From Macrotis lagotis (lineage: Eukaryota; Chordata; Mammalia; Peramelemorphia; Peramelidae): a stretch of 64,000 nt of DNA. The notes under the pieces are model-generated. The model had not been told where the DNA came from, did not search any database, and saw only the letters and a program-made list of their open reading frames with translations. Each line of letters begins with the position of its first letter. Positions within the stretch are counted from its first letter, which is position 1. Of the stretch, positions 23,819 through 36,484 are shown one piece after another. The DNA lies in assembly GCF_037893015.1 (NCBI RefSeq), contig NC_133658.1, positions 280,947,221 to 281,011,220 of the forward strand, given 5' to 3'. The position numbers were made by a program, and so were the translations under genes.

Positions 23819-24260
23819 CCAATTCCGCTTCTAAGTAGTTTTCTTCAATGCATTTTTTGTGCTTCTTTTTCCAAGCCATTGGACTCTTTTCATGATTTTC
23901 TTGCATTACTATCATTTCTTTTCCCAATTTTTTCTCTACCTTTCTTATTTGATTTTATGCTAATTTTTGAGTTTTTCTAGGAATTCTTTTTTGGGTCTGT
24001 GACTAATTTAGGTTTTTTTTTTCTTTGAAGTTTGCATCAACCGCTCTGATTTTGTTGCCATCATTCTGGGGTTTTGTCTTCATCAGTCCTATTACCACAG
24101 TAACTTTCTATGGTAAGGCTCTTTTTGTTCCTGTTTGCTCATATTTTCAACACATTTCTTAATTTTAACTTTATGTTAAATTTGGATTCTGATCCTGAAG
24201 TAGAGGGAACACTGGTGCAAGTTTCAGATTTTTCATGCTACAGTTTTCAGAGCTAGTTCT

Positions 24261-24934
24261 TGGGGGTTTGTAAGTTTTCATTGCTTCTAAGGTGGCATGA
24301 TCTAAGGAGAGGTGTGGTCACCTGCACTGTGCTCTGCTCTGTAACTAATCATAAGCAACCTTTTTCATCCCTTTTCCCTTACTTTCACAAACTCTAGTGT
24401 GTTGAAGCTCCTTCTTGCCCTGGAACTTCAACCTGGAACTAAATATGGGTAATGAAACAGAGTTCTACACCCAGTGTCAGCAAAGTGACCCCCATAATCT
24501 TCTGATCAGTTGTTCTATTTTCCCATCAGGGCTGAGAGCCCCCAGTTTGATCTAATTCTGGAGGAAGACAGGGAAACCAAGAGGCAGAGGTAAGAGGTCA
24601 GAGGATTCCAAGTAATGCAAAGACACAAGGAATGACTTACCGAACTATAAATAGGCTGGTGTCCTGGCTCATACCAGGAAATAAACACTGGAGAGGTAGG
24701 AAGGGGCCTTTAAATACCACATGGAGTTTTATATTTGATCCTAGAAGTAACAAAGGCCACTAAACCATGTTGTTTTTCCAAACAAAATCATAAAAATGAT
24801 TATTTTTAAAAAAGAGACTCAAAATTAATGTTGAGGAAGAACAGACTAACTTCTCTGAGAACAGAGGCCTCGTCTCAAGTGTTATCTCTATTTCTTCTCC
24901 CCATCTCCACCATCCCTTGCCAGATATAGGTCAG
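24261..24934. other. No gene recognised
   Basis: Possibly 5'UTR of the antisense LINE up to about 24360, then unclassified sequence. No supported exon. Confidence 0.3.
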
Positions 24935-25050
24935 TCAGTCAGTCAACAAGAATATATTAAGAACCTGTTATGTTCCAGGCACTGTTTCCAATGCCGTACA
25001 AAGAAAGGCAAAAAACTGTCCTGCTCTGATGGGGACCATAATACTCTAGA
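24935..25050 (-). mobile_element. L2 3' end, antisense
   Basis: 'gtcaacaagaatatattaag', 'gttccaggcactgtttcc' is the reversed L2 end. Confidence 0.7.
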
Positions 25051-25389
25051 TAATCACTCAAAGGAAACCAGTTAGTCTTGTCAGCATTTTGGAATGGAAT
25101 GCTTTGATAGATCCATGGTCATATGTTCTCAGTGTTGGAGGTGCTTACCATTTCACTAATGCTGACTTCTACCCCTCCAGAGTTTTGTGTAAAGGCAACT
25201 CTTAAACAATCTACAGTCATTTGAATATTTGAGAATTTTATGCAGCTCCTTTTACCTTCTTTGCTCTAATTCATGTTCTGTTGAACAGAGTTGGAGAAAA
25301 TTATAAAAGCATGTTGCTTCAGTTCAAAACCAAAGGTTGCTTAGGTGATCTCATCAGGTCCTATGTGGTCAGTTTATCTCTATGCCAAT

Positions 25390-26515
25390 GACTTATAGGT
25401 TTATATATTTAGCTCCAGTCTTTCTAAGTTCTAGTCCTATAAATATATCATACTGTATATCCCATAGGCATCTTAAACTCAGTTATGTCCAAAACAGAAC
25501 TTAGCATAACCAAGGCATCCATTTCTAATCTTTCCTAATCATCCTCCCATTCATCTAGGCTCACAACCTCAGTGTCATCCTTGATTCCTTATTCATACTC
25601 ACCCTACACATCCAATCAATTGCTAAAGTTTATTGCTTCTACCCTCATAACATGTCTTATATAGTTCTCTCCACTCTTCCTGATATTGCAATTATTACAA
25701 TAGCCACCTGATTACCCTGCCTTCCTCAGTTCTCTCCCGATTTCAATTCCACTCAACAGTCAAAATGGTTTTTCCAAAGTGTAGATCAGGTTATAGAACC
25801 CCCATACTCCCACTCCAATAACCACCAGTGGCTTCCTATTGTTGCTGTTTACAAAGAGGACCAAAGACATTACAGGTGATGTCCTGAACTGGATTTAAGT
25901 GAGGCAGAGGTATATAAAGTGATCAGTCTCACTCCTCCTGAATCACCATAGTTCAATGGTAGGACGATAGCAAAGATCACTGGAGATGGCTCAGGGTGCA
26001 GTGCTATCTTTTGATGCCTGACCAGGTTCTAAGCACTCCACTGGAGTAAATTGTTCTCATCTGCCCAGGAAAATCTTCATATGCTTGGAATGGATAATCT
26101 CCAACTCACCATCAGGTTTGAGGTCTGTCAATTACCCTCAAACTGGTTTATCTCATCTGCTGAAATGGTTTACCAGGGTGTGGCCAATGCATATGCTATA
26201 GCTTTTTAAAGTCACAAGTGAAATTTGGGTGAAGATGGACATCAAAGATGGATAAGCAGCCCTGAGAAGGGCTCCCTATAATGTTTATAAGCAAATATAA
26301 AGTGTTTGGCATTTAAAACTCTTTGAAATTAATCTCTTCCTGCATTCTTACATGTTACTTTATTCCATTCACTCAACAATCCAGTGACAGTGTCACTGGC
26401 ATACTTGGCACTCCCATTTCTTGAGTCTTTGCCCTGATAAGAATGTTCTCTCTCCTTGTCTACCTTAGTTTTCTTAGGTTCTTTCAAGACTTAGCTGAAA
26501 TTGAGTCTTGGGCTG
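25390..26515 (+). mobile_element. L2 LINE, sense, interrupted at 25840-26284
   Basis: 'cccataggcatcttaaactc', 'cctcagtgtcatccttgatt' and 'agtggcttcctattg' before the break; 'tgttctctctccttgtctac' and 'agacttagctgaaattgag' after it. Coding capacity is lost. Confidence 0.75.
25840..26284. mobile_element. Unclassified marsupial repeat inside L2
   Basis: 'gaggaccaaagacattacag' followed by 'gtgatgtcctgaactggatt', then 'taagtgaggcagag' and 'actggagatggctcaggg'. I recall this wording as a dispersed marsupial repeat but cannot name the family. Its borders follow from the break in L2. Confidence 0.45.
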
Positions 26516-26519
26516 AAGA

Positions 26520-28565
26520 AATGAGTAAACGACAGAAAAAAGAAGAATTTGACCATAGAGAATTACTTTAGTCCCATGGAAGATCAAAACACATACTCAG
26601 ATGATGACAAAATTGAAGCTTCTGTATCCAAAACCTCCAAGAGAAATAGAAAATGGGCTCAGACTATGGATGAGCTCAAAAGACTTTGAAAAGCAATTAA
26701 GGGAGGCGGAGGAAAAATTGGGAGGAGAAATGAGAGCGATGCAGAAAAATCATGAAAACCAAATCAAAAGCTTGGTGAAATATATACAAAAATATACTGA
26801 AGAAAATAATATGTTAAAAACCAGTTTAGGCCTAATGGAAAAAGCAAAACAAAAGGCAAATGAGGAGAACAATGCCTTAAAAAGAACTGGCCAGCTGGAA
26901 AAGGAGATAAAAAAGCTTTCTGAAGAAAATAACTCCTTCAAATGCAGAATGGAACTAAAGGAAACTGATGACTTTGCAAGATAGCAGGAAGAAATAAAAC
27001 TCTTCCAAAAAAAGTCAAAAATTAGAAGAAAATGTGAAATATCTCATTGGAAAAACAACCGACTTCAAAAACAGATCCAGAAGAAATAATTTTAAAATTA
27101 TCAAGCTATCTGAAAGCCATGATCAGAAGAGCCTAGACTTCATTTTTCAAGAAATAATACAGCAAAATTGTCCTGAGATCCTAGAAGCAGAGGGTAAAAT
27201 AGAAATCAAGAAAATTCACCGGTCACCTCCTGAAAGAAATCCCAAAAGAAAAACTTCCAGGAATATTATAGGCAAATTCCAAAACTCCCAAATCAAAGAG
27301 AAAATTCTAAAAGCTGCCAGAAACAAACAATTCAACTACTGAGGCTCCATAGTCAGGATTACACAGGATCTGGCAGCATCTACATTAAGGGCTCATAGGG
27401 ATTGGAATATGATATCCCAGAAGGCAACTGAGAATCAACTACCCAGCAAAACTAAACATCCTCTTTCAGGGGAAAAGATGGACTTTCAATGAAACAGGGG
27501 ACTTTCAAACTTTCCTTTTGAAACAACCAGAAAAAAAAAACAACCAGAGCTGAACAGAAAATTTGATGTTCAAGAACAAGACTCTGGTGAGCTACAGAGG
27601 GAGTGGAAGACAAGGACTAACTCTGAGGAACTTGATGATGTGGAGCTGTTTGTATTCCTGCATGGGAAGAAGATATTGATGACTCATATGAACTTTCTCA
27701 TTTATAAGAGCTGTTAGAAAGAGCATATATATAGACAAGACATAGGAAGGGGCAGAATATAATGGTATAATATAGTAAAAAGATGAAGTCAATGGGTGGT
27801 AAAGGAAAGTACTGGGAGGAAGGGAAAGGAGATGAAGAAGAAGCTAAGAAATTTTACATAAGAGTCAAGAAGCTTTTTCAGTGGAGTGAAAAGGGGGGAG
27901 GTGGGGGGGGGGGAATGAGTGAGCCTTCATTCTAATCAGAAATGGCTCAGAGAGGAAATAACAAAAACACTTAATAGGGTGAGGAAATCTATCTTTCCCT
28001 AGAGAAAAATAAGAAGGGATGGAATAAGGGGGAATGGGGGGAGGGAAGGGGGGAATAGGTGATAGAAGAGAGAGAATATCGAGGGAGAGGGTACTCAGAT
28101 TCAACACACTTTTGGACAGGGCCAGGATGAAAGGAGAGAGACAACAGAATAAATGAGAGAGTGGGAAGGAGTAGAGTGGAGGTACAACTAGTAATAGCAA
28201 CTGTGGGAAAAATATTGAAGCAACTTCTCTGGTAGACTTATGATAAAGAAAACAACTCACCCCAGAGAGAGCCACTGAAATCTGAACACAGACTGAAATA
28301 TTTTTTTCCCTCTCTCTCTATATTCTTGAGATTTCTCATTTTCTTGTGCGGGGGGAGGAGAGGGGGTTTACATTTAGTCTTACAACATTCAATTTACATC
28401 AATGTATAGCAGGGAAACAATGTAGAGACTATCAGACAGACTTTGGGGGGGAGGGAAGGGGGAAATTGTAAAATTCAAAAACCTTACAAAAATGATAGGT
28501 ATATATTACTATTGTATATAATTGGAAAACAAATAAAATGTTAAAAGGCAAAAAGAAAAAAAAAG
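26520..28565 (+). mobile_element. Third ORF1-only LINE, older and without SINE modules
   Basis: Starts at or near ORF1 (no 5'UTR seen), runs through decayed ORF1 to about 27490, then a purine-rich 3' region with G-rich tracts (27896-27913, 28444-28462) and an A-rich tail. The three antisense SINE modules of the 6440 and 10814 copies are absent. No ORF2. Confidence 0.8.
26532..27490 (+). pseudogene. LINE ORF1 remnant with stops and frameshifts
   Basis: Open blocks at 26601-26984 and 27034-27342. They show the coiled coil (EEKLGGEMRAMQKNHENQ), the RRM core (NNFKIIKLSESHDQ) and the C-terminal domain start (KIHRSPPERNPKRKTSRNI). An early stop follows the first 15 codons, and TAG lies near 26983. 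Confidence 0.8.
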
Positions 28566-29418
28566 AAAAAAGAAAAAAATTATAAATGTCCAGAAGTAGA
28601 ATGAGTTGCTCGAAAGTATGAGTATGCTCCCCTTTATGGAGGTATTCTGGCAGAGACTGGTCCTAATGTTGGGGGAGATTCCTTTTATGTGGGGGTTGGT
28701 TACAAAGTGACTAGTACACGGTAACTGAGGTTCTTTCCAACTCTCAAATGATTAATTCTATCATATTTTTCAGTCCATGTAAGACAAAGGAATTTTTCCA
28801 ATTATTGTTTTCTTTGATGACACCTATCTGTTGTGTCAATGATCTTAGATATTTATTTCTTTATTCTTTCTTTATTGCTTTTAATAAGGTTCCATGGCTT
28901 TCAAAAAAACCTTAGCTGAAATTTCATCTTCTATAGCAAAGTTTTCCTAATGCAGTCTCCCATCATTGCTGTGCAGTGAAGGACCTGGGTTTGAATTATA
29001 ACAGCCATCTCTCTGGGACTGTTTCTTCATCTGTAAAATAATCATGTTAGAATACTACAGTACCAACTCTTGGTACTCAACACCTTCTTGATTGCCTCTT
29101 TCCTCTGAAAGAAAGACTTAGAGGGCTGAACAATCAACTCCTTCCAGTCTTCCTTTACAGAAGATTCAGAACTTCCCAGGTAAAAGCTTCATTTTCTATC
29201 ACTGGTTTTGCTTGGACTAAATTCTTAACCTGAGGTCAGTGATCTTTTTATTTTCTTTCACCAGACTTCCAAGGGGACCATGGCACAAAAAAAAGGTCAA
29301 TAATATCTAGACTACAAGATGATCTATTATCTTTCCAGTTTTTAATCTATGATCCTATTTACCAAAGAATTAAAGCCTTTAAAATGACTAATTTCATAAG
29401 CATCTAGTTGCATAGCTT
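28566..29418. other. No gene; weak L2/MIR pieces
   Basis: 28890-28950 looks like a piece of L2 ('cttagctgaaatttcatctt'). 28965-29080 is MIR-like ('gacctgggtttgaattataa', 'tttcttcatctgtaaaataa'). The rest is unclassified. Confidence 0.45.
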
Positions 29419-29435
29419 AAAAGTACTGTCAGTTG

Positions 29436-29823
29436 TGCTGAGCAAGATGAGCAGAACCAGTAGAACATTGTACACCGTAACAGCAACAGGGCTTGATGAT
29501 CAATCACTCCATCAGTGCAACAATCAGGCACATTTTTGGGGTATCTGAGATGGAAAATATCATCTATATCCAGAGAAAGAATTGTGGAGTTTGAACAAAG
29601 ATCAAAGAATATTACCTTTAATTAAAAAAACAAATAGTTATCTGATATAATTTTGCTATCTCATATTTTTTTTCCCTTAAGGATATGATTTCTCTCTCAA
29701 CACATTCAATTTAGATCAATGAAAACAATGTAAAGACTATCAGATTGCCTTCTGTGGGGGTGGGGAAGAAAGATTAGGGAGAAAAAAATCATAAAATTCA
29801 AAAGTAAATAAATAAAATTTTTA
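29436..29823 (+). mobile_element. 5'-truncated L1 3' end
   Basis: Same 3'UTR as 20139-20835 but more diverged ('gagcagaaccagtagaacat', 'ctccatcagtgcaacaatca', 'gatatgatttctctctcaac'). TSD aaaagtactgtcagttg at 29419-29435 and 29824-29840 with one mismatch. Confidence 0.9.
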
Positions 29824-30220
29824 AAAAGTATTGTCAGTTGATTGCATACTTTTCAAGATTTATCACCTCTTCCTTATAGACACACACACTCTCACAGAGG
29901 CATATTTTAAGCAACTCATTTCAGTTTTACCACACATTCCTTCTTTTCCCTTATGGTAACCTGTTCATTATTATCTGGTCCTTAAATATGTTATGGCCTT
30001 ATACTACAATCCTTTGCTCAGTTTGTTTCCTTTGCCAGGAATATCTTCTCTTTCCTCTTTAGTTATTACTTTCCCCTTATTTTCTGGCATAATTTGTCAG
30101 CCTCCATAAAATTTATATCTGATTTCTCTATCAGTTATAATTTTCTCCTCCCTGCCTGGAATATAAGATGAAGTGTGCTACTGATTTCCTGACAGAGAAG
30201 TGATAGGCTTAGGATATAGA

Positions 30221-30222
30221 AT

Positions 30223-30256
<34 letters not shown>

Positions 30257-30308
30257 GTGCACACGCACACAAACACACTCTTTCTCTCTTACTACACACA
30301 CACACACA
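30221..30308. repeat. Compound (TC)n (CA)n microsatellite
   Basis: 'ctctctctctc' then 'cacacacacac' runs with interruptions. Frames across it are not genes. Confidence 0.95.
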
Positions 30309-30348
30309 AAAATACATATGTGTATGAATTTCTAGAAATGATTGATGT

Positions 30349-30507
30349 GGAGGGGCAGCTAGGTGGCATAGTAGATAAAGCACTGGCCCTGGAGTCAGGA
30401 GTACCTGGGTTCAAATTCGGTCTCAGACACTTAATAATTACCTAGCTGTGTAGCCTTGGGCAAGCCACTTAACCCTGTTTGCCTTATGAAAAACCTTAAA
30501 AAAAAAA
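30349..30507 (+). mobile_element. WSINE
   Basis: Full-length; perfect 15-base TSD agaaatgattgatgt at 30334-30348 and 30508-30522. Confidence 0.95.
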
Positions 30508-30654
30508 AGAAATGATTGATGTAGGAATTTATTTTGCTTTATTGTATATTATTTGCTACAGGAATTTTGTTTTTGTTTTTCAGTGGAGAAGGAGGGAAGA
30601 AAGAAAAATAGATTTTTATTAATTGAAAAATTAAATTTTAAAAACAAAAAAGTA

Positions 30655-30819
30655 GAGGTGGCTAGGTGGCACAGTGGATAGAGCACCAGCCCTGGAGTCA
30701 GGAGTACCTGAGTTCAAATCTGACCTCAGACATTTAATAATTACCTACCTGTGTGGCCTTGGGCAAGCCACTTAACCACATTGCCTTGGAAAAACTAAAA
30801 AAAAAAACAAAACAAAACC
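30655..30819 (+). mobile_element. WSINE
   Basis: Full-length; TSD caaaaaagta at 30645-30654 and 30820-30829. Confidence 0.9.
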
Positions 30820-30829
30820 CAAAAAAGTA

Positions 30830-32932
30830 ATGATCTCTTCCTTCTTGAATCTCATATTCTATATTATGCTATAAATCTTTTATATACAATATTACATGGT
30901 ACCTGTACTATTGTTTTATTCCCCTACAGAACTGTAAATCCTAAAAATGCAAGGCTTAGTATGCTACTCTTCTTCCAAAAGGTATTTAATGTTTGTAGAA
31001 TGAAACATTCTAAGTGGCAATTTACTCACACCCTGAAGAACATTCCATTTTTACAATATATATGGACTAAAAGGAAGATTTAGTCAACCCTGCAACTCTC
31101 CCCCTGCTCCCCCCCGAAAAGATAACATTCACAAGACTCCAAACTTCATTCATCCACATTAGCACCACTCACCATCTCTTGTAAGGGAAAGTGAGTCCAT
31201 GGCAGCAACAAATACTAAGAAAGTTCCACCTGCTGTGCAGTCAGTTCTGTGAAAAATCTAACAAAGGTTAGATCTCTCCTGCGGTCAACTAGCCATGAAA
31301 CAAAAGAATGGGAATGGTCTCTACCAAAACTTGTGGCTGGGGGACCTAATTTTATTATTCTAAAGTGAATTATCCATTTCCTTCCTTTTCCCTGATTCTA
31401 TATATCAGCACTTTCAAAGTAGGTTATGTGTTTAGGAAGTTATTCATTCATTTTAATACAGGGCTCTGCCCAGCACAACACAATACATTAGGAATCCTTT
31501 GGCTAGGCTGACTACACCCCTCAGTGCTTTCAATCAAAACCAAATTTCAACAGTCAGATCAATAGTCACATACAAAGGTTGAGACTCATCCCTAGTGCTA
31601 GTTTTAAGTTGAGGTTCATCTACAGAGCTGGTATGAGAAAGCAACCACCTATTTGATTGTGATATGAAGAGCACTAGGAAGTTACCTTGCCCCAAAATCT
31701 CCCTCATATACTTGCACCAATTCTTGAAATTCTACCAGTAGAGAACTATTTCTTTGGGCTAAGGCATTTTCCCCTAAGGATAAGTTGTTATCTGTCATTT
31801 ATTACCTTATGTGAATTTTAAACACTCAGAGGTTTGGAAAGTGGAAAGGGTAGATGAAAATTGAAACTCTGGGCATTTTTCCAGGAAGGCAGGCCTGGGT
31901 CAGCATTAGGGCCTAAAAACTAACTTGGCCTGCTTTACAGCTTTGCCTTTAGCATTCCCAGTGTATTCATCATTTAGCACTGAAGCCTCACCCTAAGAGA
32001 GAACTTCTAAAAGGCAAGATAAGACAAGTAAGGGTGTATACCAGACCCATTTCCAGGCTATAACCTCACCAATTCCAGATTAACTCATTTCATTCAGTCT
32101 CTATGGGATAGTCAAGGCATCAATCATCCTTGTCAACCCTAGAGACTATTACCCCACTAACTGGGCTAAAATTTAGTATTTGTGAGTACTAGATCCCATT
32201 ACAGCTTCCATTTTGTTCTCTCACTTTATCCTGCCTAACTAAAACTATACATAATACCTACCCTTTACAACTCTCCCACACCTGGATTAACCCTCTTCTT
32301 TTCAATAGTTTTTAACTCTCTTCCATGATTCATCAAAAATAAAATAAACCCCACTGTTTCTAAGCAGGTTTTTTGATTAACCCAGATATATCTATTGTCC
32401 AGTACCATCTCATTACAATCAAACTATTTATGCAGTTGATGAAGTTTCTTGTGTAATTTTCTCCCCATCAACTTATATTTAACAGGATTGTATCTCCTGG
32501 CTATTTAAGATATTAGCTTCACACATAAATTATGAGCACAGTGCCTCCTTGTCACTGTTCACTAAATATTTTATGATATTTTTCAAAATGCTATAATAAT
32601 TCTCTGATGAAATATTTGCTTTAAGATGAATACTCACCTATATAATACCAAATAGGTTATACTATGAAAAGAGGGAACTAGCTGGTGAAAAAAGATTACT
32701 TTTTGATTCTTCATTCTAAGTGTACAAAAGATTCAGTATTCTTAGACTCCATGCTAGTCTACATTTTTCATAGCACAATGTGCACAAAAAGAAAATGTCA
32801 ACTTAATGGCTTTCTAATTTGTAAAGATAAATACTACATTATAGTCAAGAGAAAGCAAATATTAAAATATGGTCTTTAAAAGTAATATCTCTAGTTTAAA
32901 AAATTACTAGCAGTTTATATAATCAAAAAACT
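30830..32932. other. Repeat-poor stretch, no gene recognised
   Basis: No interspersed repeat I recognise and no exon with splice sites. The frame 32685-32879 has no family. Confidence 0.4.
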
Positions 32933-32938
32933 TTTATT
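32933..32938 (-). terminator. Possible distal AATAAA poly(A) signal
   Basis: AATAAA on the gene strand, about 5.1 kb after the UBAC1 stop, at the far end of a block lacking SINE and L1 insertions. It could end a long 3'UTR isoform. Chance occurrence in AT-rich DNA is also quite possible. Confidence 0.25.
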
Positions 32939-35898
32939 TTAACGTTATAAATTTACAACACACCTATCAGTACAATGTCAGTCAGTGTAGGAGGGGGAAG
33001 GAGATAGAAGAATTAAGATTCAGTAATCATTCTAGTTCCCTAGCAAGTTGTGTTAACATAGCTGATGACTACCATCAAAGTTGGAACAATCTGTCATATG
33101 AATGTGTGTTACCTAGAAAATTTCCTTAAGTAGCCGATATCTAATTTCATTAAAACCCAGCTCAATGTATTATTATATTTGCTTTATGAGGCCATTAGAA
33201 TTAAAAAATAAAACTACACACACCATAATCAATTCAAATATTTAGCATTATTACTGATTGTATAACTAAATCATGCTCTTACCACCATATCTGTAGAATG
33301 AACACTAAATTCTAAAGTTTTTGCTACAGACATCCAACTTAAGCTGCCCCAGAGTAACATTAAATCTTAAAACAAGTATGCATGCCACAGAATTACTTTC
33401 ATATAAAAAGTATAAGGTACCAAACCTATGCAATTATTTTTATAATCAAGTAAAATGAAAATGCAGTACTAGAGCTACCTTGTAGTCACTGCAAATCACA
33501 TTCTGATATAATTTATTAAACCAGTAAAATATTCATTCATCTTTTAAAAAAACAATACACAGGCATCACCAGCAGCTGTTAACATTTCATTTGATAGATG
33601 TTTATACATGGTTCTCCCCCAAATCTCCAAATACTACAATGGTACAAAAACAATAACCAAATTCAAATGGAATTTAATGCATTTACATTTATCAAAAGTC
33701 TTTCCTTCAGTTTCAGCCAGGAATTGGTATGAAAGTACTTACTTTAGGGTTGGGAAACTGTTAAAGAGTTAAATATAACAACCCAATTACAACTATAACT
33801 TTTGGTTATCAGTTAAGACTGGGATACAAATAGAACAAATTACAGCAAAGAAAATGTATACTAGATCACTCACATTTTCAGAGTAAATTAGTAATCTCAG
33901 ATGAAAAATGCTCATAGGCAACAACTATGACCATTCTGTACATAGCAAGTTCATGCTTGATTGTACAAAAGAGGGGGCTGGGAGGTGGGGAGTAAAATTT
34001 CAGACTGGTGAGAGTTTTATCAATCTTGTAAGCACTCAAGTAATACAACAGTGCCAAGAGACGCTGGAGCAGGCAGCTGCTCCAGTAAAAAGAACAACTG
34101 GAGAAACTTACAATTCAGTTAGAGAAGCCATCTAAGATGTTAAATATTCTCAAAAAGGTTTATTTTTTTTTAATAGAATTTAAATGGCCCAGTCACTTTT
34201 AGGTGACTGAATCAGTTCTTTAGAAGATAAGGAATTAGCTTTTCAAATTTAACCTTGGAAGTCAAAAAGGAGAAAATTTTAACCCGAAAGACTCACAACT
34301 AAAAGGCACGGGGCACTAGACATGGGTGGGTGAGGTGCTCTGCATGTCCTTCTCTAATAGTTCCAGTAATAATATCAAGACATCACAACTAGAACTGCCT
34401 GAGAATATAACTTTGAAAAAAACAAAAACAAAAACCACACTTCTTGCTCTGTCCTCTAGAAGTGAGACATGGGGATAATTCAATGCAATGGTGATTTTTA
34501 GTACCATAATTTGGTGGATATAGAGTACTGCTTGGTACTCCCCAACTCAGGCATCTAAGATCTCATCTAAAGGTATACAGACCTTATCAAGACTACAACA
34601 TTTCTCTTAAAGTATATATAAATTCTAAAATTTAGACCCACACCATAGGTTATCCCATTTTTGCTTACATTCATAGTTTTTACACCAAATCCTGTGAACC
34701 CTTTCCTCAGAAGATATAAATCAACAAGAAAGGAACTCTCACTGGACCTGTCTCTATTGTAGTTGTCTCACAAGTTAATACCAAGTAACCAATGTTTCAT
34801 TAGTAAAATAACTACTGGCTTCTCAAATTGTATTGCATCCCCTACAAAGTTAGTATAAATATGAAGCCCTGAGAACAAACTTTCATAAAGAACACTTCTA
34901 TTAAAAATATCAAAGCTTTTGATCTGACAAAATTATAAATTATATATATATATTAAATAAATACCTTTCCATAATCACGTGTATATATCAAAAGGTAAAG
35001 ATTGTCTATCTTAACCAATGGGATGATGGAGAACAAGTATAAGAACAATTCAAAAAGAATCAATACTGTCAAAGATTCATTAACTATCTTCTTAGTCTTC
35101 TTTTCTTTTCCTGTATCTTCTCTTTAAGATAAAATGGTGCATATTCCCTCCCTAGATCTAGCTTGAATGATGTACAGACATGTGGTCTCAGTGGCTTTAA
35201 TTTTTCATTCAGTAAGCTGCACGTTACTATTGCTATGTTCAATAGACTGAATTCTGAAGATGTAAACATAATCATTCCATCCTTTGCCAAGGACAGAGAA
35301 TATTAATTCTGACAGTGCATTTAACTATATTCTCCCTGTCTCCAAGGTCCCATGCTAGAAACCTTTTCCTATGTCTGTCAAATCCCAACCCAAAATTTCG
35401 TATGAGAATTTAAAGATTTTCCATTAGTAACATAATGGAATTGCCAATATTCCAAACATAGTGGAAAGAGCATAAAAAGTAACCATTGTTTGGATGCTGA
35501 TTTCCATAGCTCCTCTCTAAAATCTGTCAAATTGGCCACTTGACAGACATATTCTTGGCCCTGACTGAATATATACCAATGGTTTGATTTCACTAGCTTC
35601 TTATGTGGCATTCTCTGATAATTTAGTTTGAATCTACATGAAATCTTTATTCACACTGAGGCTTGCTGCAAAAGACTATATATCACTAGAACATTGTTAA
35701 TTGTCTAGCAACTGGAAGCAATAAGCTCTACCAAGACAAGTAATAATCTTCAGAAACTATATAAAATAAATAGTAATTTGCTCTTTTGAAGAGACAGATC
35801 AAATCAATTTTTAGTTTTTCCATGTCAAATATTTAAAAGATTAATAACATTCTACAATAACTTGAATTAAGCTTAAGCAAAAAAAACCACCCCAAAAT

Positions 35899-35900
<2 letters not shown>

Positions 35901-35943
<43 letters not shown>
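35901..35943. repeat. (CA)n microsatellite
   Basis: Uninterrupted CA dinucleotides, about 20 units. Confidence 0.95.
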
Positions 35944-35946
<3 letters not shown>

Positions 35947-36382
35947 GAAAAATGTTTACTCAGTTGTTTTGGGAAATTTTAAAGATGCAGTACTTCTTTA
36001 GTTATAAAACAGCTTTGTTTTCATAGTAATTCCAATTTATACAAGTGAAAACTCGTGAAAACTCATGAAAATATTAATCTAGGTTCCTGAAAATATGTAT
36101 AAAGAAGGAACAATGAACTCAGGAAATTTTCACAACCTGGAAGGAGAGGTACTTTAATAAGGGTTTTTGTGAACTATTTGATAAATTCTATACAAACTAA
36201 GAATCATTCTGTATGCCAAACTACATTGTAACATGGATTTTGTATAAGGTATTTTGCTGTTTCAAAAATATTATATAGTTAAATAGATAATGTATTAGTA
36301 CTTTGTAAATTAATGAATCATTTTAGAAGTATAGCATTCCCCATCATTTTTTTTGAAAGGAAAGATGGATGTGATTCCTCTT

Positions 36383-36484
36383 CAAAGATGAATATATCAC
36401 TAAATTCCTCACTCACATGGTCAGTCACTCTTTGCAAACTGGTCAAATGCTAAAAATACTTGACTTGTAAACTTGCTCTTTTGA
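36383..36484. repeat. Local duplication, copy A
   Basis: About 80% similar, by eye, to 37604-37702 in the same orientation. Shared blocks include 'attcctcact', 'tggtcagt', 'atgctaaaaatac' and 'tgacttgtaaact'. It belongs to no repeat family I recognise. Confidence 0.7.

Larger units (their letters stand above)
22985..24260 (-). mobile_element. Antisense ORF1 remnant of an L1/HAL1-like LINE, broken by insertions
   Basis: Reverse translation at 23017-23208 gives EENVKYLIGKATDFENR and NNLRIISVFESQDKKY, the coiled-coil to RRM part of L1 ORF1. Coiled-coil fragments continue at 23220-23280, 23500-23560 and 23820-24050. Broken by an antisense L1 3'-end piece (23285-23500) and two SINEs. Confidence 0.75.

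Noticed and set aside
32685..32879. 64-codon plus-strand frame
   Set aside because: No homology recognised and no promoter or splice evidence.
35378..35611. 77-codon minus-strand frame in the repeat-poor block
   Set aside because: Starts with an ATG but matches no family I know; AT-rich background makes such a frame unremarkable.
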